Of a stretch of DNA of 64,000 nucleotides, positions 45,048 through 53,205 are shown piece by piece. Origin of the DNA: CADCUY01 sp964242735 (GTDB lineage: Bacteria > Actinomycetota > Actinomycetes > Actinomycetales > Quadrisphaeraceae); assembly GCA_964242735.1 (NCBI GenBank), contig CAXTAK010000008.1:77408-141407 (forward strand), written 5' to 3'. The position numbers and the translations under genes were made by a program. Position 1 is the first letter of the stretch, and every line of letters starts with the position of its first letter. The notes under the pieces are model-generated. The model worked only from the letters and a program-made list of their open reading frames with translations. It did not search any database and had not been told where the DNA came from.

Positions 45048-45415
45048 CGAAGCCCTCCCACCGCCCGCGCACCTCGCGGCCGGCAGGACAGCCTGCCACC
45101 TGCGCTGGCGTTCCCTCTCCACCGAGGCGCTGTGCGTCGTCCACCGGAGGCGGCGGGGAGTGTCATCCCGTGACTTCCGTCAGACCGGCACCGACCAACG
45201 ACGCAACACAGCTGCACCATGAAGATCTGATCCGTGATCGACAGCACGGCCGGCGCATCGGGCTCGGCCGTGTGTCTCACGTCGTAGGAAGTGGGACGGC
45301 CCCCACGGCAAGACCGGCCACAACGCAGCTCCGCCACGAAGAGCGTCCCAGAAGCCATCCCCACAACGCCGTCCCACGACAGCCGTACGGAGGCGACCTC
45401 CGGTACGTTCAGCTG
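45048..45415. other. Spacer between helD and the serine recombinase, with inverted repeat
   Basis: No gene is seen. GTGGGACGGC (45291-45300) and its exact complement (45368-45377) form a ten-base inverted repeat 67 bases apart, and GGAGG-CGA-CCTCC (45390-45402) is a short palindrome close to the recombinase start. Resolvase genes often have their res recombination sites just upstream, so this could be a res-like site; it could also hold the divergent promoters. Confidence 0.4.
45391..45405 (+). repeat. 15-bp direct repeat, left copy (possible att/res core)
   Basis: AGGCGACCTCCGGTA occurs here, 10 bases before the serine recombinase start, and again at 50045-50059. A second shared block, GTCCCACG, lies 20 bases upstream of this copy and 24 upstream of the other. 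See the finding on the bracketed segment. Confidence 0.5.
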
Positions 45416-46027
45416 GTGGAGCTGGGGTACGCGCGGGTCTCGACCACCAAGCAGGACCTCGACCGCCAGGTCGACGCCCTCCACCAGGTGGGCATCACCC
45501 CCGACCGGGTCTACCTGGACAAGAAGTCCGGGACCACCACCGACCGCCCCGGTCTCACCGCGGCCCTGGACTACGCGCGGGCCGGCGACGTGATCGTGGT
45601 GCACACCCTGGACCGGCTCGGGCGCACCGTGCGCGACACCCTGAACCTGATCCACGACCTCGCCGAGCGCGGGGTGGGCGTGCGGAACCTCGCTGACCCC
45701 ATCAAGGTCGACTCCTCCAACCCGGGCGACCCCATGGCCCAGCTCGCCGTGGTCCTGCTGGCCCTGTTCGCGCAGATGGAACGCACCTACACCGTGGAGC
45801 GGGCCGCCCACGCCCGCGCCGTCGCCACCGCCAAGGGCCGGCGGGTCGGGCGGCCCTCGGTGGTGGACCCCGACAAGCTCGCCTGGGCGGTGCACCTGCG
45901 CGACGCCGGGGACACGATCGCCCAGATCACCACCAAGACCGGGATCACCCGCACCACCCTGTACCGCCACCTCCCACCGAGACCCGCCGAGCAGGTCACC
46001 GAGGCCCCAGCCCCCGCAGATCGGTAG
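45416..46027 (+). CDS. Serine recombinase, resolvase/invertase type
   Basis: This 203-residue recombinase has the catalytic Ser9 in LGYARVSTTKQDLDRQVDAL, the LDRLGRTVRD arginine motif, the AQMERTYTVERAAHARAVAT helix E and a C-terminal helix-turn-helix (DTIAQITTKTGITRTTLYRH). It is complete and of normal resolvase length, so it could work in site-specific inversion or resolution. The start at GTG 45416 lacks a near ribosome site; the frame is open upstream but does not look coding. Confidence 0.9.
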   Translation: MELGYARVSTTKQDLDRQVDALHQVGITPDRVYLDKKSGTTTDRPGLTAALDYARAGDVIVVHTLDRLGRTVRDTLNLIHDLAERGVGVRNLADPIKVDSSNPGDPMAQLAVVLLALFAQMERTYTVERAAHARAVATAKGRRVGRPSVVDPDKLAWAVHLRDAGDTIAQITTKTGITRTTLYRHLPPRPAEQVTEAPAPADR

Positions 46028-46279
46028 CTCGTGGCGAGCACCGCGGGGATGGTCGAGCTCAACCAGGACCGAGGACACGGGGCTCACGGGCGCGAGGAGC
46101 AAGCGGGGGCCCTCAGCATGCGACCGGGCGTGTAACCGTGATCACCACTGGTCCGCGGAGGTGAGTGCTACCTGCGTCGCTGAGTTCACGCCGCGGCCCC
46201 GGCTTAGACTCCCGGCGACTGCCGCTGAGGAGCCAGCGACTGGTCGTGGAGTCAGCCTGCTTCTGGCGATGGAGGGTGG

Positions 46280-47242
46280 ATGGCGCGATCAGACCTGGTC
46301 GTCGACCTCGTTGACGCGCAGCGACGGGGCGACAGCACCCGGTTCCGCGTGCTCGTCGAGGCGATCATCGCTGAGGAGCGCAGTAACCAGCACCACCTCG
46401 TCGCTGACCGGCTCTCTGAGCTGATCACGACAGCGGGATCCAGCGAGCTGATGGCGCGCGACGACACCGCCCGGCCGATGGCTGACCTACTTCACGAGAT
46501 CGTCCCCCGCCGGCGCCTGGCTGATCTGCAGCTTGGCGAGGGCGTCGCCGCAGCGGCCGCAGAAGTCATCGAAGAGCATCGGCGCTCTGAGCTGCTGCGC
46601 AGCCACGGTATCGAGCCGCGCAGCAGGGTCCTTCTCGAAGGGCCTCCTGGCAATGGCAAGACGAGCCTGGCTGAGGCGATCGCTGCCGAGTCGATGCTGC
46701 CGTTCTACCTCGTGCGCTACGAGGGCATCGTGTCCAGCTTCCTCGGCGAGACCGCTGGCCGCCTCGATCACGTGTTCGAGTTTGCGCGCACCCGTCGGTG
46801 CGTGCTGTTCTTCGATGAGTTCGACACCATCGCGAAGGAACGCGCCGACACCCACGAGACTGGAGAGATCAAGCGCGTCGTCTCCACGCTGCTCCTGCAG
46901 ATCGACCGGTTGCCCTCCCATGTCATCGTGATCTGCGCGACCAACCACGCCGAGCTGCTCGACCGCGCCGCCTGGCGCCGCTTCCAGGTGCGCTTGGCTC
47001 TCACACCACCCTCGCGGGCCCAGGCCACCCAGTTCCTAGAGACGCTCAGTGGCCGGCTGGGGGGCAAGCTGGGGCTGGCCCCGCGCACGCTGGCTGACCG
47101 GTTGCAAGGGGTCAGCTACGCCGAACTGGAGCAGTTCGCGCAAGACGTCCGGCGACGCTATGTGCTGGGCCTGCCCGACGCCCGGCTCGACGAGATCGTG
47201 CGCAGCCGCTTGGAGCAGTGGCGCAACCAGTCGCACCGATGA
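46280..47242 (+). CDS. ietA: AAA+ ATPase of an IetAS-like protease pair
   Basis: This 320-residue AAA+ protein has an N-terminal helical part (1-100), Walker A GPPGNGKT (121-128), pore-loop region YEGIVSSFLGETAGRLD, Walker B VLFFDEFD (175-182), sensor 1 ATNH (220-223) and Arg-finger candidates in RAAWRRF. It overlaps the subtilisin gene by ATGA, so the two act together. An AAA ATPase followed by a subtilisin-like protease is the layout of IetAS, first seen as a Ti-plasmid incompatibility locus and later reported as anti-phage defence. A TAGACT -10-like element is at 46205-46210. Confidence 0.82.
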   Translation: MARSDLVVDLVDAQRRGDSTRFRVLVEAIIAEERSNQHHLVADRLSELITTAGSSELMARDDTARPMADLLHEIVPRRRLADLQLGEGVAAAAAEVIEEHRRSELLRSHGIEPRSRVLLEGPPGNGKTSLAEAIAAESMLPFYLVRYEGIVSSFLGETAGRLDHVFEFARTRRCVLFFDEFDTIAKERADTHETGEIKRVVSTLLLQIDRLPSHVIVICATNHAELLDRAAWRRFQVRLALTPPSRAQATQFLETLSGRLGGKLGLAPRTLADRLQGVSYAELEQFAQDVRRRYVLGLPDARLDEIVRSRLEQWRNQSHR

Positions 47243-49830
47243 CCGAACCCCGGGGCCTGCTGGCCTTCGAGCCCGCTGTTCCCGGCCCGATTCCGCCTGT
47301 TCCTCCACGGGGTCGCCCGTCAGTACACAAGCCGGCTTCGTCCCGGCAGGGTGAGCGTCTCACTCCGCAGTTCCAGGCCCTTCAAGCGGCGCTGAGCACA
47401 GGACGCGTGCAGGCCGCCGAAGCGACGAGCGAGCCTGATCCCGAGCTGGTCGTCGTCTTTGACCTTGCTGGCACCGTCGTGAACTTCATGCGCGCCGTCC
47501 GCCGGATCCCGGGGTTGGAGTTCCTCACCGAGCACGACGAGGACGCCGTCGAGCCAGACGAGGACTTCTACTTCGAGGACGCCGGCGAGGCCACAGACAC
47601 AGTGGTGCCCGAGACGCTCTACATGGTGATGACCAGTGCGCGGGCGGTCACCGAGCTGGTCCGCTTGTTCGGCCTGTGGGAGGCCGACCGGACGGTGAAG
47701 TTCGAGCGCGGCCTGGCGCCGCTGAAGAACGCGTTCGCGTTGCTGCGCGCGGTTCGGCGCTGGAGCCCGATCGACCGGGTCCGCGAGACCGGTCTGCTGC
47801 AGTGGTGGGCCGAGACAGTGGCTACCACCGCTGGTGGCCAGAGCTCCACCCGGGTCGAGATCGAGCTGTGGTTCCGTGAGGACCCAGCGCGCCGTGCGTT
47901 GGTGCAAGCGAACGTCGAGCGGCTGATCACTGAAGGAGGAGGCACCGTCCTCCGCAGTGCCGAGCTGCCCGGCATCGACTACCACGCAGTACTCGCCGAG
48001 CTGCCCTACGACCAGGTGGAGGCGGTGCTCGAGCGCGGACCCGAGGCGATCGAGCTGCTCACCACTGAGTCGATCATGTTCGTGGCGCCAGCGCGGCCGA
48101 TGACCGTGCCGGCGGTCGAGTCAGCCGATCACCTGCTGTCCGCGCTGGCGGCCACGCCGCCGCCCGAAGCCGCTCCACGAGTAGCGCTGCTCGACGGTCT
48201 GCCGATGGCCAACCACGCCGCTCTGGCAGGACGGTTGGTCCTCGATGACCCGGACGAACGCGGGAGCCAGTACAGCAACGTCGACCAGCAGCGCCACGGC
48301 ACAGCGATGGCCTCCCTGATCTGCCACGGCGACCTCGGAGCGCCCGGTCGACCGCTGTCCACCCGGCTCTACGTGCGCCCGATCATGGAGCCGCACGCGT
48401 TTTATCCCGAGGAGACCGTTGCTCCCGACGAGCTGCTGGTCGACCTGCTGCACCGCACCTTCCGCCGGATGTTCGACGGCGATGACGGCCACCCGCCAAC
48501 GGCGCCGAGCGTGCGCATCATCAACCTCTCGATCGGTGACCCGGCCCGGGCCTTCGCCCGGCGGGTGAGCCCACTGGCGAAGCTGCTCGACTGGCTCACG
48601 CACCACTACAACGTCCTGGTCCTGGTCAGTGCCGGGAACCCTCGGTGGAGCCCGTCCGTGCCCGCGGACGCCCTGGACGACCCCGTCGTCCTGCGGCGGG
48701 CGCTGCTCACCAACGCCCACGACCAGGCCCGCCAGCGGAGGCTGCTGTCCCCTGCTGAGGCGGTCAACGTGCTCACCGTCGGAGCTGTGCACTCCGACGC
48801 ATCGACGAGCCCAGTCTCGGACACGGTGCTGGACGGTGCGGAGGAAGGGATGCCCGCCGGCTACGGCGCGGTCGGGTTCGGGCACCGCCGCTCCGTCAAG
48901 CCCGAAATCCTGCTTCCCGGTGGCCGCCAGCTCTTCCAGCGTCCCCCGCCGGGAGCGAGTGGGGAGGTCGCGTTGAGCCCGGCTCGGCACAGCGCGACCG
49001 GGCCCGGTCACCTCGTCGCTGCCCCCGACCGCAGCGGCGGCGGGGACGCTGGGACGGCGTACCTGCACGGTACGAGCAACGCGACCGCTCTGGCCGCCCG
49101 TGCTGCGAACCAGGTCATCGACGTGCTCACCGGACTCAGCGCACAGGATGGGGACTCATTCATCCCCGATGAGCAGTACCACCCCGTCTTGGCCAAGACG
49201 CTGCTCGTGCACGCTGCCCACTGGGGCCAGCTGTCCACCAAGCTCCGCGATGCCCTGGATCTCGACCCCCAGGCACCCCGCCGCGACCTCACCCAGCTCC
49301 TCGGGTACGGCCCACTCGATGAGGCCCGACTGGCCACAGCCACGCGCACCCGAGTCGTCCTGCTCAGCGCCGGGTCCATCGGACCCGGGCAACGCCACCA
49401 GCTCCGGCTGCCACTGCCGGCCGCGTTGGCCGCAACCACGACTTGGCGCCGCCTGACGATCACGCTCGGATGGCTGTCCCCGATCAACTCCCGCTCCCAG
49501 GTGCACCGCATGGCCCGTCTGTGGTTCCAGCCCCACGAGGACCAGCTGGGGGTCATGCGCGCCGAAGCCGAGCACAACGCCGTGCGCAGAGGCACCGTGC
49601 AGCACGAGATTTTCGAAGGCACCGCCGCAGTGGCCTTCACCCCTGGAGACGTCCTTGCCATCGACGTCGACTGCCGCATCGACGCCGGCAAGGCCGACGC
49701 GCCGATCCGGTACGGCCTGGCTGCCAGCATCGAGGTCGGGGCAGCCGTGCGAGCCGACGTCCACGCCGAAGTCCGCGATGGTCTCCGAGTACAGCTACGA
49801 CAGCGCCAGCAGATCAGCTCACGGGCGTAG
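47239..49830 (+). CDS. ietS: Subtilisin-like (S8) serine protease of an IetAS-like pair
   Basis: This 863-residue protease has no signal peptide, so it is intracellular. A novel N-terminal region (1-310) precedes the S8 domain with catalytic Asp319 (VALLDG), His353 (QRHGTAMASL), oxyanion Asn467 (LVSAGNP) and Ser613 (YLHGTSNATALAA). The C-terminal 200 residues are beta-rich. All four residues are intact. ATG 47239 overlaps the ATPase stop. In the IetAS model the ATPase restrains or feeds the protease, which becomes active on phage infection or plasmid competition; that is inference here. Confidence 0.85.
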   Translation: MTEPRGLLAFEPAVPGPIPPVPPRGRPSVHKPASSRQGERLTPQFQALQAALSTGRVQAAEATSEPDPELVVVFDLAGTVVNFMRAVRRIPGLEFLTEHDEDAVEPDEDFYFEDAGEATDTVVPETLYMVMTSARAVTELVRLFGLWEADRTVKFERGLAPLKNAFALLRAVRRWSPIDRVRETGLLQWWAETVATTAGGQSSTRVEIELWFREDPARRALVQANVERLITEGGGTVLRSAELPGIDYHAVLAELPYDQVEAVLERGPEAIELLTTESIMFVAPARPMTVPAVESADHLLSALAATPPPEAAPRVALLDGLPMANHAALAGRLVLDDPDERGSQYSNVDQQRHGTAMASLICHGDLGAPGRPLSTRLYVRPIMEPHAFYPEETVAPDELLVDLLHRTFRRMFDGDDGHPPTAPSVRIINLSIGDPARAFARRVSPLAKLLDWLTHHYNVLVLVSAGNPRWSPSVPADALDDPVVLRRALLTNAHDQARQRRLLSPAEAVNVLTVGAVHSDASTSPVSDTVLDGAEEGMPAGYGAVGFGHRRSVKPEILLPGGRQLFQRPPPGASGEVALSPARHSATGPGHLVAAPDRSGGGDAGTAYLHGTSNATALAARAANQVIDVLTGLSAQDGDSFIPDEQYHPVLAKTLLVHAAHWGQLSTKLRDALDLDPQAPRRDLTQLLGYGPLDEARLATATRTRVVLLSAGSIGPGQRHQLRLPLPAALAATTTWRRLTITLGWLSPINSRSQVHRMARLWFQPHEDQLGVMRAEAEHNAVRRGTVQHEIFEGTAAVAFTPGDVLAIDVDCRIDAGKADAPIRYGLAASIEVGAAVRADVHAEVRDGLRVQLRQRQQISSRA

Positions 49831-50044
49831 CAGAGATCACCGCATCGGGCCCGTAGGTCCTGGTCGAGTTAGGAGGCTCGGCGCTTCTAGGCCCGGTTCA
49901 CCGGCAGGCGCAGCTGCTGCCCGTACCCGCGCCGGTCCCTCCAGCGGCTCACAGGCCACCATCGGCACGGTACGGGGCAACCGTCAGCCGCGGCAGCGCA
50001 CCCCGCCTCGCAGATGAACCGTCCCACGCCGGTGCCGGCGCTAC

Positions 50045-50059
50045 AGGCGACCTCCGGTA
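50045..50059 (+). repeat. 15-bp direct repeat, right copy (possible att/res core)
   Basis: This is identical to 45391-45405 and lies 25 bases beyond the stop of the tyrosine recombinase, where integrase attachment sites are often found. The rest of the spacer 49831-50084 shows no gene. Confidence 0.5.
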
Positions 50060-50084
50060 TGGGGGTGCGGGGCCCGACGGCCGC

Positions 50085-51143
50085 TCAGAGGCCGAGGGTG
50101 GTGGCGGCGTTGTCGATCCACGCGGCTTGGACGCGGACGTAGGTGCCGATGGAGGCCAGGGAGCGGTGGCGGGTCTGGTGGGCGATGGCCCGGTCGGAGG
50201 CCCCGCGCAGGTGGGCGTAGGTGACGAACCCCGCCCGCAGGCTGTGGGCGCTGTACCGGGTGGGGTCGATGCCGGCCCGGGCGACGGCGTTCTGGACCAG
50301 GGTGTTGATCGACTCCGGGTGCAGGGGTGTGGGCCTGGCCCGGTTGTCCTTGCCGACCCCGCGGAACAGGGCCCCGTCGGTGATCCCGGCGAGCTCCAGC
50401 CAGGCCTGGAGGGCGGTGACGGGGCAGCGGGCGGGGTTCGCGGCCCGGGGCAGGACCACGAGCTCGGCGCGTTCCCCGGTCTGGTTCGTCTTCGACCGGG
50501 CGAGGGACAGGACGAGCCCGTTGGGGTGCTGGGCGACCGCGTCGACGGTGAGGGCGGCGAGCTCGCTGCGCCGCAGCGCCGCCACGAACCCCACCAGCAG
50601 CAGCGCCTTGTCCCGCGCGCCAGCGAGGTCCGGCTCGGGCGCACGGGTGGGGGAGCGCCAGGTCTTGGTGGTCGGGCACGCGGCGAGGACGTCGAGCAGG
50701 TCGGGGGGCATCAAGGGTGCGGCTTGGTCGGGTGGGGCGCCGTGGGTGCGGCGGATGCCCTCCCACACCGCCAGGACCCGGGCGTTGCGGGTGGGGTCGG
50801 GGACGTCGTGGAGCTGGTGGGTGAAGCGGATCGCCGACAACCTGCGGCTCATCGTCCCGACCTTCGCGCCGGCCCGGGCGAGGTCGGTGACGTACCCGGT
50901 GATCGTGGCCGCCGCAGCGGGCAGGGGAGTGGTGCGGTGGGTGACGCACCAGGTGGTGAACTCCCGCCAGTCCGAGCGGTACCCGCGCAGGGTGTTGCCC
51001 GCTCGCGCCGCGGCGACGTAGCCCGCCTCCTCCTCCGACAGCGGCACGCCGTCGAGCAGGGCCAGGGGGTCCGACGTGGAAGCATCCCTGGTGGCCAGGG
51101 TGGCGGGGTGCCGATGGGTGCTCATCGGGAGTGGCGTCGACAC
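50085..51143 (-). CDS. Tyrosine recombinase/integrase
   Basis: This 352-residue integrase has an N-terminal SAM-like core-binding domain (TLRGYRSDWREFTTWCVTHR) and a catalytic domain with Arg191 (ALRRSELAAL), Lys218 (RSKTNQ), His300-x-x-Arg303 (AHSLRAGF), His326 (TRHRSL) and nucleophile Tyr335 (IGTYVR). All are present, so it should be active. Start GTG 51143 or ATG 51125. It is encoded convergent with the protease gene and seven bases downstream of an unknown gene. Confidence 0.92.
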   Translation of the reverse strand: MSTPLPMSTHRHPATLATRDASTSDPLALLDGVPLSEEEAGYVAAARAGNTLRGYRSDWREFTTWCVTHRTTPLPAAAATITGYVTDLARAGAKVGTMSRRLSAIRFTHQLHDVPDPTRNARVLAVWEGIRRTHGAPPDQAAPLMPPDLLDVLAACPTTKTWRSPTRAPEPDLAGARDKALLLVGFVAALRRSELAALTVDAVAQHPNGLVLSLARSKTNQTGERAELVVLPRAANPARCPVTALQAWLELAGITDGALFRGVGKDNRARPTPLHPESINTLVQNAVARAGIDPTRYSAHSLRAGFVTYAHLRGASDRAIAHQTRHRSLASIGTYVRVQAAWIDNAATTLGL

Positions 51144-51149
51144 AGCCGT

Positions 51150-52442
51150 CTACTGCCCACCGTGGTGCAGGTCCTGGTCGGGGATGACCGGGGGCCCGCC
51201 CGCGGAGGGATCGATCATGACGAGGTCGGGATCGGTCAGGCCGGTGCTGAGCGCATGGCCGGTGAGGGTGAGCGTCGCCCCCTCAGGGAGCGAAGGGCTC
51301 GTCAGGATTACGCGGGGGGTGATCCTGCTGGAGACACCTGGGGTGTGCTGGTGCTCGTTCAGCGCGAGGTCCCACTCCAAGTGCGGGTAGCGCTGCCCGT
51401 CCAGGCCGAGTCGATCCGGGTCCTGCACCGCTCCGGTGAGCTCCCCGTGCAGCGCCAACCGCACTGCGCCACCGTCCAGGGGCGAGGCACTGGCGAGGCG
51501 CTCCCGCGTGGTCTCCGGCAGGTCCAGCAGGTCGATGACGCCGCGGCGCACGTAGCCCATGAGGGCGGCGCTGGTGGCCTCGGCGGCTGCCCGGAAGGAC
51601 GCGAAGTCCTCGCTGCCGTGCTCGAACCCGTCGCTGGCCTTGCGCGCGGTGTCGTAAGTGGCCTTGTCCCCGCCGCAGATGACGTCCCGGCGCACCCATC
51701 CGAGCAGCACCTCCTTCCAGTTGCTCCGCTCTAGCTCGACCTTGCGGTGCTCGGCGTGGGCGCGCTCGTCCGACAGGCCGAGTCGGGCCCGCTCGACGCG
51801 CTCGACCGCGGGGGCCAGTGCCTCCAGGGCCATGTACAGGTGCGCCAGCGCCAGCGGCCGGGTCGGCACCGTCCAGTGCTGCAGGGCGATGTCGTACTGC
51901 CCGACCGCGCGGACCACCCGTTCCCGCTCGGTGGAGGTGAGCACCGCCTGGAGGAAGGGGAACAGCAGCTGGGCGTCCAGGTGACGCTTCACCGGCGGCA
52001 TCCCGGACTCCATCGGGACCAGGCCCTGCCAGTACCGGCGCCGGCTCAGGCCCGGCGCGGACTCGAACGCGACGCACGGGACGGGCATCCCCACGTGGGC
52101 GTTCGCCGCGAAGGCGAGCAGCATGGCCAGGCCCGAGGTCGCTTCGGTGGCCCGAGTGAGGGCGTCGGTGGCCCCGAGCGCCCAGCAGTTCACCTCTAGC
52201 AACAGCTCGCGAGCCAGGGGCTCGGGCGCGCCGACGTCCTCCAGGCGGGTCGTCAACCCGATGTCGATCACACCCAGGTCACCGCCGTAGCCCTCCAGCA
52301 CCAGCTGGGCGCCGTGCGGGAGCGTCATGCCACCGGCAGCCAGGAGCACCACCCGCCACGGCACGGGCTCGAGCCCGGTCTGCGGGTCTGCGCCCGGGGT
52401 GGTCTCGTCGTCCGGCACACGGTCGAGGCTACCCGCCAGCAC
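51150..52442 (-). CDS. Unknown protein, mainly helical, beside the integrase
   Basis: This 430-residue protein (422 from the in-frame GTG 52418) has no signal peptide and no domain that I can name. The N-terminal third is beta-rich, the middle helical (PLALAHLYMALEALAPAVER), followed by RKASDGFEHGSEDFASFRAA, an R-x7-H arrangement loosely like HEPN nuclease motifs, and a C-terminal beta-rich part. A palindrome lies directly in front of it (52443-52466). It ends seven bases before the integrase start and may share its transcript. Accessory cargo is likely; function unknown. Confidence 0.7.
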   Translation of the reverse strand: MLAGSLDRVPDDETTPGADPQTGLEPVPWRVVLLAAGGMTLPHGAQLVLEGYGGDLGVIDIGLTTRLEDVGAPEPLARELLLEVNCWALGATDALTRATEATSGLAMLLAFAANAHVGMPVPCVAFESAPGLSRRRYWQGLVPMESGMPPVKRHLDAQLLFPFLQAVLTSTERERVVRAVGQYDIALQHWTVPTRPLALAHLYMALEALAPAVERVERARLGLSDERAHAEHRKVELERSNWKEVLLGWVRRDVICGGDKATYDTARKASDGFEHGSEDFASFRAAAEATSAALMGYVRRGVIDLLDLPETTRERLASASPLDGGAVRLALHGELTGAVQDPDRLGLDGQRYPHLEWDLALNEHQHTPGVSSRITPRVILTSPSLPEGATLTLTGHALSTGLTDPDLVMIDPSAGGPPVIPDQDLHHGGQ

Positions 52443-52466
52443 ACGGGATTCTCTGCATTATCCCGT
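52443..52466. promoter_or_regulatory. Palindromic operator candidate
   Basis: ACGGGAT (52443-52449) and ATCCCGT (52460-52466) are a perfect seven-base inverted repeat with 17-base centre spacing, between the divergent unknown gene and the BrnT-like gene. This spacing suits a dimeric regulator such as the RHH protein encoded downstream. Confidence 0.4.
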
Positions 52467-52500
52467 CTGCTGTTGGCGACTGGCTGATAGGACGGTGGGA

Positions 52501-52535
52501 CGACGGACCGTGTATGCAGGTGTCGTCGTCCGTCG
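52501..52535. promoter_or_regulatory. Inverted repeat upstream of the BrnT-like gene
   Basis: CGACGGAC (52501-52508) and GTCCGTCG (52528-52535) form an eight-base inverted repeat with a 19-base spacer, 33 bases before the toxin start. It could be an autoregulatory operator or an RNA hairpin. Confidence 0.35.
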
Positions 52536-52567
52536 ACAGATGTAGTCGCTTTAGCTACTCTCACCGA

Positions 52568-52870
52568 GTGGAGCGGTTCGCCGTGGAGGCCCTTGCGCTG
52601 GAGTGGCCCTTCGACATCGACCACCAGGCAGGCCACCTGTTCAAGCACTCCGGCCTGGGGATCGACGACATCGCCAAGGTGTGGGCATCAGATCCCCTGT
52701 TCTACCTGGCAAGGCCGCCGGCCCACTGGCTGATGATCGCCGAGGTCGAGGGGAGGGTCCTGACGGTGCCGTTGGCGCCGTCACGCTCAAGGGATCTGCG
52801 CTCCTGCCGCCCGATCGGTTGCTACGTGGCCGCCGATCAGCTCGCCCGCCGCTACCAGGAGGACCGATGA
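52568..52870 (+). CDS. BrnT-like toxin
   Basis: This roughly 100-residue protein resembles BrnT ribonuclease toxins: ALEWPFDIDHQAGHLFKHSG, then GIDDIAKVWASDPLFYLAR, WLMIAEVEGRVLTVPLAPS, CRPIGCYVAADQLARRYQED, matching the BrnT scheme of an F/L-x-W-D opening, (K/R)HG-like motif and a final RxxY. It is followed with ATGA overlap by an RHH protein, the toxin-first order of brnTA. The start is uncertain (GTG 52568 or 52583) and no ribosome site is evident, so translation may be leaderless. Confidence 0.68.
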   Translation: MERFAVEALALEWPFDIDHQAGHLFKHSGLGIDDIAKVWASDPLFYLARPPAHWLMIAEVEGRVLTVPLAPSRSRDLRSCRPIGCYVAADQLARRYQEDR

Positions 52871-53160
52871 ACACCACCGAGGACCACGACCCCACCGCTG
52901 CTGAGCCCAACAGTGACGGGGTAGGGACGGTGATGACCCCCGACCAAGAGCACGCCTTCTACGCCGACCCCGACCACCAGGACCCGCAAGGGCCACCGGT
53001 GCGCCGCCGTAAACGCAGCAGCCCGCTCAGCGCCCCAGTACCGGTGCGCCTGCCGGAGGAAGTTCTCGCCCAGGTCCGCGAACGGGCCGCCGCTGATGAC
53101 CGGTCCCTGTCGCAGTGGATCCGTCGCGCCGTCGAGCAAGAACTCACCCGCACCGCCTGA
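52867..53160 (+). CDS. Ribbon-helix-helix antitoxin (BrnA-like)
   Basis: This 97-residue protein has an acidic N-terminus, a basic patch VRRRKRSS and a C-terminal ribbon-helix-helix fold: APVPVRLPEEVLAQVRERAA, ADDRSLSQWIRRAVEQEL. This is the CopG/BrnA type that binds operator DNA as a dimer and neutralises the toxin with its arm. ATG 52867 overlaps the toxin stop by four bases. Toxin and antitoxin together probably repress at the inverted repeats upstream. Confidence 0.72.
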   Translation: MNTTEDHDPTAAEPNSDGVGTVMTPDQEHAFYADPDHQDPQGPPVRRRKRSSPLSAPVPVRLPEEVLAQVRERAAADDRSLSQWIRRAVEQELTRTA

Positions 53161-53205
53161 CCATCGATGAATCGCCCTATCAGCTTCGTAGCCTAGTATC
53201 TGCCT

